In this document: positions 1 through 7,398 of the stretch, one piece after another
How the letters are laid out: every line of letters starts with the position of its first letter
Numbering within the stretch: position 1 is the first letter of the stretch
Source of the DNA: Salinisphaera sp. UBA1666
GTDB taxonomy: Bacteria > Pseudomonadota > Gammaproteobacteria > Nevskiales > Salinisphaeraceae
Assembly (NCBI GenBank): GCA_002320455.1
Contig: DCKU01000190.1
Coordinates: forward strand, 1-15,134
Length of the DNA: 15,134 nt
Reading direction: 5' to 3'
The notes under the pieces: model-generated
Database searches by the model: none
What the model was told of the DNA's origin: nothing
Seen by the model: only the letters and a program-made list of their open reading frames with translations
Translations under genes and position numbers: made by a program

Positions 1-912
1 GTGCTTGATGATGCCGCCGATGTAATACAGTGCTTCTTCGGACAGACCGCCGTATTCGTCGCCGGAGAAGATGTTCTTGCCGTCCTTGGACAGCGACTGG
101 TGCACGTGCATGCCGGTGCCGTTGTCGCCGACGATCGGCTTGGGCATGAAGGTGGCCGTCTTGCCAAAGGCATGAGCGACGTTCTGCACGCAGTATTTGT
201 AGGTCAGCGTTTCGTCCGCTTTCTTGACCAGCGTGTTGAACAACATGCCGATCTCGCCCTGGCCGGCCGTGCCCACTTCGTGGTGATGCACTTCGATGGT
301 CAGGCCCATCTCTTCCATGGCCAGACACATGGCCGAGCGGATGTCGTGCTGGGAATCGACCGGCGGGACCGGCACATAGCCGCCCTTCACGCCCGGACGA
401 TGACCCATGTTGCCTTCGGGATAGTCGCGACCGGTATTCCAGGCAGCTTCCTCGGAATCGATCGAGAAGCCGGCGCTCTGCATTTCGTTGTGCCAGCGCA
501 CGGAATCAAAGATGAAGAACTCGGCTTCCGGGCCGAACAGCGCCGTGTCGGCGATGCCGGTCGAGGCCAGATACGCCTCGGCCCGCTTGGCCACGGTGCG
601 CGGATCACGCTCGTAGCCCATCATGGTGTTGGGCTCGAGCACGTCGCAGCGGATGTTGACGGTCGGCTCTTCGAAGAACGGGTCCAGCACGGCGGTGCTG
701 TCGTCCGGCATCATCACCATGTCGGAATCGTTGATGCCTTTCCAGCCGTCGATCGACGAGCCGTCGAACATCTTGCCTTCTTCCATGAACTCTTCGTCGA
801 CGACGTGCGCCGGCATGGTCATGTGCTGTTCTTTGCCGCGGGCGTCGCAGAAACGAAAGTCTACGAACTTGGCCTCGGTCTTCTTGATGAGTTCGAGCGC
901 TTTACTCGCCAT
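1..912 (-). CDS. glnA: Glutamine synthetase type I, 5' part (gene runs off the left edge)
   Basis: This enzyme condenses glutamate and ammonia to glutamine using ATP. It is the central cytosolic ammonia-assimilation enzyme and forms a dodecamer. The visible part is residues 1-304 of an expected ~469, starting at an ATG preceded by a strong AAGGAG-type ribosome site. Family motifs are clear: MFDGSSIDGW (residues 48-57), GPEAEFF (127-133), HHHEVGTAGQGE (209-220) and the ATP-loop region MPKPIVGDNGTGMH (256-269). The metal-binding residues known from the Salmonella enzyme (E129, E131, E212, E220, H269) are all present at the same numbers. The adenylylation tyrosine (near 397) lies outside the window, so that control cannot be judged. 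It is divergent from glyQ. The upstream region carries sigma-54 and NtrC-type sites, consistent with nitrogen control. Identification is very secure; only the C-terminal third is unseen. Confidence 0.97.
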   Translation of the reverse strand, partial: MASKALELIKKTEAKFVDFRFCDARGKEQHMTMPAHVVDEEFMEEGKMFDGSSIDGWKGINDSDMVMMPDDSTAVLDPFFEEPTVNIRCDVLEPNTMMGYERDPRTVAKRAEAYLASTGIADTALFGPEAEFFIFDSVRWHNEMQSAGFSIDSEEAAWNTGRDYPEGNMGHRPGVKGGYVPVPPVDSQHDIRSAMCLAMEEMGLTIEVHHHEVGTAGQGEIGMLFNTLVKKADETLTYKYCVQNVAHAFGKTATFMPKPIVGDNGTGMHVHQSLSKDGKNIFSGDEYGGLSEEALYYIGGIIKH

Positions 913-983
913 GATCACTCCTTGGTGGTGGGTGCGCTGCTGCGCGGCCTATCCCGCAGCCAGTACAACGGGTGCACTATAAA

Positions 984-999
984 GGCAGGTTCCATGCCA
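984..999 (-). promoter_or_regulatory. Sigma-54 (-24/-12) promoter of glnA
   Basis: On the minus strand this reads TGGCATGGAACCTGCC. The sigma-54 consensus is TGGCAC-N5-TTGCA. The invariant GG and GC dinucleotides are both present with the exact required spacing. The -24 element matches 5 of 6 bases, and the -12 element keeps the TGC core. Transcription would begin near 973, giving a leader of about 60 nt before the glnA ATG. The family knowledge is that glnA is a classic sigma-54/NtrC-dependent gene in gammaproteobacteria. The promoter assignment is inferred from the match and position. Confidence 0.75.
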
Positions 1000-1060
1000 C
1001 GTCATCTATGGCCTAAAACCGTATTTTGTCGTTTATCTGTGCTTTTTTAGTGCAGAGATG

Positions 1061-1077
1061 CGCACCAAATAGAAGCG
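1061..1077 (-). promoter_or_regulatory. Possible second, weak NtrC half-site cluster
   Basis: The plus strand reads CGCACCAAATAGAAGCG. One half-site (CGCAC) is good and the other is poor (2 of 5). The centre lies 29 bp from the stronger site and about -96 from the predicted glnA start, roughly the spacing of paired NtrC sites in enteric glnA. GCAC/GTGC repeats continue downstream (1041-1055). This is a weak call that depends on its context. Confidence 0.3.
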
Positions 1078-1089
1078 CGATGATTATCT

Positions 1090-1106
1090 TGAACCAAAAC
1101 AGTGCG
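1090..1106 (-). promoter_or_regulatory. NtrC-type enhancer site upstream of glnA
   Basis: On the minus strand this reads CGCACTGTTTTGGTTCA. The NtrC consensus is TGCAC-N7-GTGCA, often with a TTTTGG centre. The left half matches 4 of 5 and the right half 4 of 5. Its centre (1098) is about 125 bp upstream of the predicted sigma-54 start, a normal enhancer distance; the E. coli glnA sites lie near -140 and -108. It also lies about 52 bp upstream of the glyQ -10 element, so it could touch glyQ expression, though nothing shows that directly. Confidence 0.55.
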
Positions 1107-1123
1107 CGGCATTCTTAAACAGG

Positions 1124-1155
1124 CTGACTCGTCCGAGAGCGGGGTTCGTTACAAT
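1124..1155 (+). promoter_or_regulatory. Candidate sigma-70 promoter of the glyQ operon
   Basis: A good -10 hexamer, TACAAT (1150-1155), matches the consensus at 5 of 6. The best -35 I can see is CTGACT (1124-1129), with a long 20-bp spacer, so the -35 is weak. The predicted start would be near 1162, giving a short leader of about 22 nt. No clear Shine-Dalgarno is visible before the glyQ ATG. It is positioned divergently from the glnA control region. Confidence 0.4.
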
Positions 1156-1183
1156 ACGCGTTGCATTCGAAGCGCCCACGCCA

Positions 1184-2086
1184 ATGGATTTTCAACAGCT
1201 CATCTTTACGCTGCAGCAGTTCTGGGCCGATCGCGGCTGTGTCGTGGTTCAGCCGCTGGACATGGCGGTAGGCGCCGGCACGTTCCATACCGCTACGTTT
1301 CTACGCTCGATCGGGCCTGAACCCTGGCGTGCGGCTTATGTCCAGCCATCGCGCCGGCCAACCGACGGGCGCTACGGCGACAACCCCAACCGCCTGCAGC
1401 ATTATTATCAGTTCCAGGTGCTGTTGAAGCCCTCACCCAAGGATATCCAGGCCCAGTATCTGGCCTCTCTGGAAGCCCTGGGCCTGGATATGTCGATCCA
1501 CGACGTGCGTTTTGTCGAAGACAACTGGGAATCGCCCACCCTGGGCGCCTGGGGCCTGGGCTGGGAAATCTGGCTCAACGGCATGGAGATCACCCAGTTC
1601 ACGTATTTCCAGCAGGTGGGCGGCATCGACTGCAGGCCCGTCTCGGGCGAAATCACCTACGGGCTGGAACGTATCGCCATGTATATCCAGAACGTGGAGT
1701 CGGTCTACGATCTGGTCTGGTCGCAGTCGGCCTACGGCACGGTCTACTACGGCGATGTGTTCCACCAGAACGAGGTGGAGCAGTCGACCTACAACTTCGA
1801 GCATGCCCCGGTTGATGCTCTGTTCCGGCGCTTCGACGAGCTCGAGGCCGAGTGCCTGTCGCTGGTTGAACACGGCCTGCCGCTGCCGGCCTATGAGCGC
1901 ATGCTAGAGACTTCGCACGCGTTCAACCTGCTGGACGCACGACATGCGATATCGGTCACCGAGCGCCAGCGCTTCATTCTGCGCGTGCGCACGCTGGCTC
2001 GCGGCGTGGCCAAAGCCTATTACGAGGCCCGCGAAGCGCTGGGCTTTCCCATGCTCAACGACAAACAGGAAGACACCGCGGCATGA
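1184..2086 (+). CDS. glyQ: Glycine--tRNA ligase alpha subunit
   Basis: This is the catalytic subunit of the alpha2beta2 glycyl-tRNA synthetase, which activates glycine with ATP and charges tRNA-Gly in the cytoplasm. It is 300 residues against 303 in E. coli. The class II synthetase core shows as QPLDMAVGAGT (23-33), the block RRPTDGRYGDNPNR (57-70), VEDNWESPTLGAWGLGWE (111-128) and motif 3 GLERIAMY (160-167). The first ATG gives an N-terminus that aligns with the family, slightly shorter than E. coli. No strong ribosome site precedes it. The stop overlaps the glyS start (ATGA), so the two subunits are probably made by coupled translation at matched levels. The identification is secure. Confidence 0.97.
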   Translation: MDFQQLIFTLQQFWADRGCVVVQPLDMAVGAGTFHTATFLRSIGPEPWRAAYVQPSRRPTDGRYGDNPNRLQHYYQFQVLLKPSPKDIQAQYLASLEALGLDMSIHDVRFVEDNWESPTLGAWGLGWEIWLNGMEITQFTYFQQVGGIDCRPVSGEITYGLERIAMYIQNVESVYDLVWSQSAYGTVYYGDVFHQNEVEQSTYNFEHAPVDALFRRFDELEAECLSLVEHGLPLPAYERMLETSHAFNLLDARHAISVTERQRFILRVRTLARGVAKAYYEAREALGFPMLNDKQEDTAA

Positions 2087-4164
2087 CGGCCACGCTACTG
2101 ATCGAAATCGGCCTGGAAGAACTGCCCCCGGCGGCCATGCGCCCGCTGGCCGAGACGTTCGCACGCCAGCTGGGCGACGCCCTGGACGGCCTCGGGGTAG
2201 CCCGCGGCGTAGCCACCGCGCTGGCCACCCCGAGGCGACTGGCGGTCTCGATCGCCGATGTTGCCGGTGAAAGTGCTGCGGAAACAGTCGAGAAACAAGG
2301 CCCCACCCTGGCCATCGCTTACGACGGCAACGGCCAGCCGACCAAGGCCGGCGAAGGCTTTGCCCGCTCGGTGGGCGTGGCCATGGACGCCCTTGAAGTC
2401 GAAGACAGCGAAAAAGGCCAGCGCCTGGTCTATCGCGGCACCCGCGAGGGCGCGCCGCTGAGCACGCTGCTGCAGGGCGCGGTGGATGAGGCGCTCAAGA
2501 ACCTGCCGATCCCCAAGCGCATGCGTTGGGGCGACTCCCAGGCCGCCTTCGTGCGCCCGGTGCACTGGGTGGTCGCCCTACACGGCCGCCAGGCGCTGGA
2601 TCTCTCGGTGTTTGATGTCGCGGCCGGCCGCGCATCGCAGGGGCATCGCTTCCATCACCCCGAGGCCATCGAGCTGGCAAGCGCTGATGACTATGTCGCC
2701 GCGCTGCGCGACCCCGGCCACGTGATCGTCGACATGGACGCCCGCCGGGCGCTGGTAGAGTCCGAGGTGCACCGCGCAGCCGAGTCGCTGGGAGGAAGCG
2801 CATTGGTGGATCCGGCCCTGGTGGATGAAGTCATTGCCCTGGTCGAGTGGCCGGCGGGCATTGCCGGGCGTTTCGACAAGCGCTATCTGACGCTCCCCCG
2901 CGAGGTGCTGATCGCCACGCTGGAAGGCCACCAGCGCTATTTCCCGGTCGAGGATACAGGCGGCGCGCTGATGGCCGGTTTTGTGACCGTGGCCAATATC
3001 GAAAGCCGTGACCCGGCCCAGGTGGTGGCCGGCAACGAGCGTGTGGTCGACCCGCGCCTGGCCGATGCCCTGTTCTTCTGGAACGCCGACACCCGCGCCG
3101 GCCAGGCCTCGCGCATTCCTGCGCTGGCGGCGGTGAGTTTCCAGCAGTCGCTGGGCAGCATCGCCGACAAGAGTGCACGGGTGGCGGCCCTGGCCGCGGC
3201 ACTTGTGACTCCGGCCGGTGCCGATGCCGGCGTGGTGGCGCGCGCCGCCGAGCTGGCCAAGACCGATCTCGTGACAGAAATGGTCGGTGAGTTTCCCGAG
3301 CTGCAGGGGGTGATGGGCGGCTATTACGCCCGCGAGGCCAACGAGCCCGCCGCCGTGGCTGATGCCATCGTGGAACACTATGCCCCGGCCTCAGCGGGGG
3401 CTGCGATCGCGGCCTCGCCGGCCGGCCGGGCGCTGGCCGTGGCCGATCGCCTGGATACTCTGTCGGGCATCTTTGCCCTGGACAAGCGCCCCAGCGGCGA
3501 CAAGGACCCGTTCGGCCTGCGGCGTGCCGCACTCGGCGTGCTCCGCACGCTGATCGAATCCGGCATGCGCGTGGATCTATCGGCGCTGATCGACGATGCC
3601 ATCGCGGCCCAACCCATCGAGGCGGCTTCCGGCACCCAAGCGGCGCTATGGCAGTTCCTGATGGAGCGCCTGCGCGGCTATTATCTCGACCGCGACACCA
3701 CGCCGGCCCAGTTCGCGGCGATTGCGGCCCAGGATGTAACTGACCCGGTAGACTTCGATGCCCGTCTGGCCGCGGTGAAAGCCTTCGAGCAGCTGCCGGC
3801 AGCCCCCGTGGTGTGCGGCGCGCACAAGCGTATTCGCAATATCCTGAAGCGCAATGAGGGAGCCACCGTGGCAGCCAAGGTCGATGCCGATCGTCTGGTC
3901 GAGCCGGCCGAGCAGGCGCTCTACCGCCAGCTCACGGCGCAGACCGAGACGATTGAGGCCGCTGCCGCAGACGCGGCCTATACCGATGCCCTATCGGCAC
4001 TCGCGCCGCTGGCCGAGCCCCTGGATGCGTTTTTCAATGAGGTCATGGTCATGGCCGATGACGACGCCCTGCGGGGCAATCGGCTGGCGCTGCTCGCCGC
4101 GCTCGACGGCGAATGTCGCAAGGTGGCCGATATTTCTTGTCTGTCGGTGGAGAGTGGCGCATGA
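2083..4164 (+). CDS. glyS: Glycine--tRNA ligase beta subunit
   Basis: This is the beta subunit of the bacterial two-subunit glycyl-tRNA synthetase. It binds tRNA-Gly and is needed for charging together with GlyQ. It has 693 residues; E. coli has 689. The N-terminus (LLIEIGLEELPP, 5-16), PIPKRMRWGD (142-151), FPELQGVMGGYYAR (404-417), the HD-like segment ALAVADRLDTLSGIF (450-464) with GDKDPFGLRRAALG (472-485), and the C-terminal anticodon-binding region ending DAFFNEVMVMADDDALRGNR are all typical. The start overlaps the glyQ stop and the end overlaps the gmhB start (ATGA), making a three-gene operon. Nothing is truncated or unusual. Confidence 0.97.
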   Translation: MTATLLIEIGLEELPPAAMRPLAETFARQLGDALDGLGVARGVATALATPRRLAVSIADVAGESAAETVEKQGPTLAIAYDGNGQPTKAGEGFARSVGVAMDALEVEDSEKGQRLVYRGTREGAPLSTLLQGAVDEALKNLPIPKRMRWGDSQAAFVRPVHWVVALHGRQALDLSVFDVAAGRASQGHRFHHPEAIELASADDYVAALRDPGHVIVDMDARRALVESEVHRAAESLGGSALVDPALVDEVIALVEWPAGIAGRFDKRYLTLPREVLIATLEGHQRYFPVEDTGGALMAGFVTVANIESRDPAQVVAGNERVVDPRLADALFFWNADTRAGQASRIPALAAVSFQQSLGSIADKSARVAALAAALVTPAGADAGVVARAAELAKTDLVTEMVGEFPELQGVMGGYYAREANEPAAVADAIVEHYAPASAGAAIAASPAGRALAVADRLDTLSGIFALDKRPSGDKDPFGLRRAALGVLRTLIESGMRVDLSALIDDAIAAQPIEAASGTQAALWQFLMERLRGYYLDRDTTPAQFAAIAAQDVTDPVDFDARLAAVKAFEQLPAAPVVCGAHKRIRNILKRNEGATVAAKVDADRLVEPAEQALYRQLTAQTETIEAAAADAAYTDALSALAPLAEPLDAFFNEVMVMADDDALRGNRLALLAALDGECRKVADISCLSVESGA

Positions 4165-4709
4165 CGCTATCGACGGTGGTGCTGGATCGCGACGGGGTGA
4201 TCAATCGCGACAGCCAGGCGTTCATCAAGTCGGCGGCCGAGTGGCATGCCCTGCCCGGCGCGCTGGAGGCCATCGCGCGCTTGAAACATGCCGGGCTGCG
4301 GGTGGTGGTAGCCAGCAATCAATCGGGCCTGGGCCGCGGCCTGTTCGAATACGACGCCCTGCTGGCCATGCACGACAAGATGACGCGCCAGATCGGTGAT
4401 CTGGGCGTGGCCCTGGACGGCATCTTTTTCTGCCCCCACACCGCCGAGGCCAACTGCGCGTGTCGCAAGCCAGCCACCGGCATGCTGGAGGACATCATGA
4501 CGCGCTGGCATCTGGCGCCCGGTGAATGCGTGATGATCGGCGACAGCGCCACCGATATCCAGGCCGCCCACGCAGCCGGCCTGTCGGCTATTGGCGTGCG
4601 TTCCGGCAAACCCATTGATAGCGACGACCCGCTCTGGGCTGACGTGCCGATCGTGGAGGATCTGGCCGCCGCGGTCGATCGCCTGCTGGGGCGCGATAGC
4701 GCGGTCTGA
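4161..4709 (+). CDS. gmhB: D-glycero-D-manno-heptose 1,7-bisphosphate 7-phosphatase
   Basis: This enzyme removes the 7-phosphate from heptose bisphosphate in the ADP-heptose route that supplies the LPS inner core. It is cytosolic and belongs to the HAD superfamily (histidinol-phosphatase type). I chose the ATG at 4161, which overlaps the glyS stop; an in-frame start 48 nt earlier would only add residues with no family match. The protein is 182 residues. The catalytic pair is in LDRDGVIN (D9, D11), motif II is SNQSG (52-56), the zinc-type cluster is CPH...CAC (C91, H93, C99, C101) followed by RKPATGM, and the acidic motif is GDSATD (127-132). The loop between the zinc ligands is shorter than in E. 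coli. Anomer preference (alpha or beta) cannot be read from this. Implies an LPS-bearing Gram-negative. The operon ends in a shared terminator. Confidence 0.92.
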   Translation: MTLSTVVLDRDGVINRDSQAFIKSAAEWHALPGALEAIARLKHAGLRVVVASNQSGLGRGLFEYDALLAMHDKMTRQIGDLGVALDGIFFCPHTAEANCACRKPATGMLEDIMTRWHLAPGECVMIGDSATDIQAAHAAGLSAIGVRSGKPIDSDDPLWADVPIVEDLAAAVDRLLGRDSAV

Positions 4710-4752
4710 TCGCCCCCCGGCTGTGCTGTCTGGCAAGCCTTGGCCATAGAGC

Positions 4753-4771
4753 GCGCCCATCAACCGGGCGC
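4753..4771. other. GC-rich hairpin ahead of the shared terminator
   Basis: GCGCCC and GGGCGC form a 6-bp stem with a 7-nt loop in the gmhB-gyrB gap. It has no T-run of its own and lies 11 bp before the main terminator hairpin. It may protect 3' ends or be incidental. Confidence 0.35.
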
Positions 4772-4776
4772 CTATG

Positions 4777-4807
4777 AAAAAGGCCGCGTCACAACGCGGC
4801 TTTTTTT
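4777..4807. terminator. Bidirectional intrinsic terminator between gmhB and gyrB
   Basis: The stem is GCCGCG (4783-4788) with CGCGGC (4795-4800) and a 6-nt loop. It is flanked by five A's on the left and seven T's on the right, so each strand has a hairpin followed by a U-tract. It sits between the convergent stops of gmhB (+) and gyrB (-) and can end both transcripts. Confidence 0.9.
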
Positions 4808-4828
4808 CTGACCGGTTGTGGCTCGGGC

Positions 4829-7249
4829 TTACACGTCGAGGTTGGAGACCATCAACGCGTTTTTCTCGATGAACTCACGGCGCGGCTCGACGTGGTCGCC
4901 CATCAGCGTGGTAAAGATCTGATCCGCGCCCACTGCGTCGGCGATCTTGACCTGCATTAGACGCCGGCTTTCCGGGTCCATCGTGGTTTCCCAGAGCTGT
5001 TCCGGGTTCATTTCGCCCAGGCCCTTATAGCGCTGTACGTTGAGACCGCGCTTGGCCTGTTCCAACAGCCAGCGATAGGCCTCGTCGAAGGTGTCCACGG
5101 TCTTTTCTTTTTCCCCGCGGGTGACATAGGCGCCCTCACCGATCATATCGGTCAGCTCGGCGCCCAGGCCCGACATCCGCTGATATTCGCCGCTGGCAAA
5201 GAAATCCTCATGCCAGACAAACACATGCGGAATACCGTGGCTGAAACGCGTCACCTGCAGATGCAGCGGGTGGTCGTCGTCGGCCGGGTTGATCTGGACC
5301 TCGTAGCGATGCCGCGGCTCGTCGCGCGCATCCAGGCGCGCCTGTAGCGCCTCGGCCCATTCGGTCATCCAGGCGGCATCGGTAAAGGCCTCGGCGGTCA
5401 CCGGCGCCAGATAGGTCATCTCGGTCAGCGTGGCCGGGTCAAAGCGCCGTGCCATGCGGTCGATGTCTTCGAGCATACCGGTATAACGATGCGCCAGATC
5501 GGCCAGCGCGTCCTCGGCAATCGGCGGCGCGCCTGCCGACATACGGAACTCGGCCTTGTTGAGCGCCAGTCGCAGCAGGTAGTTGGACAACTCCTTGTCG
5601 TCCTTGACGTAGTACTCCTGCTTGCCGGATTTCACTTTATACAGCGGCGGCTGGGCGATATAGACATAGCCCGCCTCGATCAGCTCGAACATCTGGCGGT
5701 AGAAGAACGTCAACAACAACGTACGGATATGCGAGCCGTCGACGTCGGCGTCCGTCATAATGATGATGCGGTGATAACGCAGCTTGGACGGGTCATACTC
5801 GTCGCGCCCGATGCCACAGCCGAGTGCGGTGATAAGCGTCCCCACCTCGGCCGACGACAGCATCTTGTCGAAACGAGCTTTTTCCACATTCAGGATCTTG
5901 CCCTTGAGCGGCAGGATCGCTTGGTTGTGGCGATCACGGCCCTGCTTGGCCGAGCCGCCGGCCGAGTCGCCCTCCACCAGGAACAGCTCGGAAGCCGCGG
6001 GATCTTTTTCCTGGCAGTCGGCCAGTTTGCCGGGCAGGCCGGCGATATCCAGCGCGCCCTTGCGTCGCGTCATGTCGCGCGCCCGGCGGGCCGCATCCCG
6101 CGCCCGTGCGGCGTCGATCACCTTGCTGGCAATCACGCGGGCATCCTTGGGGTTTTCCAGCAGAAAATCGTTGAGCTGCTCGGCTACCTGCGATTCCACG
6201 GCAGCCCGCACCTCCGAGGACACCAGCTTTTCCTTGGTCTGGGACGAGAACTTCGGGTCCGGCACCTTGACCGAAATAACCGCCGTGAGGCCTTCACGCG
6301 CGTCATCACCGGAGGGGGCCACTTTTTCTTTCTTGGCCAGGCCTTCGGATTCGATATAACCGTTCAGACTGCGCGTCAGCGCGCCGCGAAAGCCGGCCAA
6401 GTGGGTACCGCCGTCACGCTGCGGGATATTGTTCGTGTAGCAAAACACGCTTTCCTGATACGAGTCGTTCCATTGCATGGCGACCTCGACCACGATGTCG
6501 TCGCGCTCGCCGGTGAAATAGAACACGTTCTCGTGCAGCTGGGTCTTGTTTTCGTTCAGCGCTTCAACGAATGCCCGGATGCCGCCTTCATACTCGAAGA
6601 CCACATCCCGCTCGCTGGCCTCTTCCTTCAGGCGGATTCGCACGCCCGAATTGAGAAACGACAACTCTCGCAGGCGCTTGGCCAGGATGTCGTAGTTGAA
6701 GTCGATATTGGAGAAGACTTCATCGCTGGGGTGGAAATGGATCGCTGTGCCGGTCTTTTCCGTGTTGTCCAGCTGTGCCAGCTCTTCGGTGGGCTCGCCC
6801 ATGCTGTAGCGCTGACGATAGTGATACCCGTCGCGATGGATATCCAGCTGCAGGAAATCAGACAGCGCGTTGACCACCGATACGCCCACACCGTGTAGGC
6901 CGCCCGACACCTTGTAGGAGTTGTCGTCGAACTTACCGCCGGCATGTAGCACGGTCATGATGACTTCGGCGGCCGGCTTGCCCTCGCCTTCGTGCATATC
7001 CACGGGGATACCGCGCCCGTCGTCAGACACCGTAATACTCTGATCGCGGTGAATGGTGACGACGATTTCGTGGCAATAGCCGGCCAGTGCTTCGTCGATC
7101 GCGTTGTCCACGACCTCGAACACCATGTGATGCAGGCCGGTGCCGTCATCAGTGTCGCCAATATACATGCCGGGGCGTTTACGAACAGCCTCTAGGCCCT
7201 TGAGCACCTTGATGCTGCTTGAGTTGTAATCGCCGTTGGATTCCGCCAT
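4829..7249 (-). CDS. gyrB: DNA gyrase subunit B
   Basis: This is the ATPase subunit of gyrase, which introduces negative supercoils with GyrA. It has 806 residues (E. coli 804). The GHKL ATPase domain shows EVVDNAIDEALAG (E45 and N49 catalytic and Mg-binding), DDGRGIPVD (76-84) and GGLHGVGVSVVNALS (116-130). The TOPRIM domain shows LVEGDSAGGSAKQGRDR (E426) and MTDADVDGS (D500, D502). The ~170-residue insertion of Gram-negative GyrB is present, and the protein ends in NLDV. Residues that change in quinolone or coumarin resistance are in the sensitive state by alignment from memory: D428, K449 and R139 (E. coli D426, K447, R136). The ATG has a GGAG ribosome site. It is last in the dnaA-dnaN-recF-gyrB series, but a 149-bp gap with its own promoter candidate precedes it. 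It ends at the shared terminator. Confidence 0.98.
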   Translation of the reverse strand: MAESNGDYNSSSIKVLKGLEAVRKRPGMYIGDTDDGTGLHHMVFEVVDNAIDEALAGYCHEIVVTIHRDQSITVSDDGRGIPVDMHEGEGKPAAEVIMTVLHAGGKFDDNSYKVSGGLHGVGVSVVNALSDFLQLDIHRDGYHYRQRYSMGEPTEELAQLDNTEKTGTAIHFHPSDEVFSNIDFNYDILAKRLRELSFLNSGVRIRLKEEASERDVVFEYEGGIRAFVEALNENKTQLHENVFYFTGERDDIVVEVAMQWNDSYQESVFCYTNNIPQRDGGTHLAGFRGALTRSLNGYIESEGLAKKEKVAPSGDDAREGLTAVISVKVPDPKFSSQTKEKLVSSEVRAAVESQVAEQLNDFLLENPKDARVIASKVIDAARARDAARRARDMTRRKGALDIAGLPGKLADCQEKDPAASELFLVEGDSAGGSAKQGRDRHNQAILPLKGKILNVEKARFDKMLSSAEVGTLITALGCGIGRDEYDPSKLRYHRIIIMTDADVDGSHIRTLLLTFFYRQMFELIEAGYVYIAQPPLYKVKSGKQEYYVKDDKELSNYLLRLALNKAEFRMSAGAPPIAEDALADLAHRYTGMLEDIDRMARRFDPATLTEMTYLAPVTAEAFTDAAWMTEWAEALQARLDARDEPRHRYEVQINPADDDHPLHLQVTRFSHGIPHVFVWHEDFFASGEYQRMSGLGAELTDMIGEGAYVTRGEKEKTVDTFDEAYRWLLEQAKRGLNVQRYKGLGEMNPEQLWETTMDPESRRLMQVKIADAVGADQIFTTLMGDHVEPRREFIEKNALMVSNLDV

Positions 7250-7283
7250 GCGCCGACTCCGGCTGGTATCTGGAAAGTTTGAA

Positions 7284-7292
7284 ATTTTAGCA
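7284..7292 (-). promoter_or_regulatory. Candidate extended -10 promoter of gyrB
   Basis: On the minus strand this reads TGCTAAAAT: a TG-N extension followed by TAAAAT (5 of 6 to TATAAT). No good -35 is visible at the usual distance. The start would fall near 7277, giving a leader of about 28 nt before the gyrB ATG. gyrB is often separately and supercoiling-sensitively promoted in this cluster, but that is not shown here. Confidence 0.4.
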
Positions 7293-7364
7293 CGAACAGA
7301 CCCGGGTTTGCCCTGATACGAAACGCTGACGTGCAGTTAGCAGCGAGGAGTGTGCAATGTAGGC

Positions 7365-7380
7365 GCCACAGGCATGTGGC
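7365..7380. other. Perfect 6-bp stem hairpin after recF
   Basis: GCCACA and TGTGGC enclose a GGCA loop, 19 bp beyond the recF stop. There is no T-run on the minus strand, so it is not a typical intrinsic terminator. It could slow polymerase or protect the recF mRNA end; it may also be chance. Confidence 0.35.
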
Positions 7381-7398
7381 TCGCTGCAGAACGGTAGA

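Noticed and set aside
98..113. CACGTG-centred palindrome in glnA as a parS site
   Set aside because: The flanks read TGGTG and CATGC and lack the GTT/AAC arms; the sequence is explained by the GMHVHQ codons of glutamine synthetase.
1..1050. Long plus-strand open frame (349 codons) opposite glnA
   Set aside because: It is antisense to a clearly conserved glutamine synthetase; its His/Val/Gly-rich translation matches no family and arises from GC-rich codon bias.
2715..2732. CACGTG in glyS as a parS site
   Set aside because: The arms do not match the consensus on either side.
2578..3378. Minus-strand open frame (266 codons) inside glyS
   Set aside because: It is antisense to a well-conserved region of GlyS and has a biased His/Gly/Arg composition.
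4113..4160. Extended N-terminus of GmhB inside glyS
   Set aside because: The catalytic LDRDG motif should lie a few residues from the start, and the ATGA overlap at 4161 gives that.
5489..6898. Long plus-strand open frame (469 codons) opposite gyrB
   Set aside because: The minus strand encodes a full-length GyrB with all motifs; the opposite frame is a shadow of its codon use.
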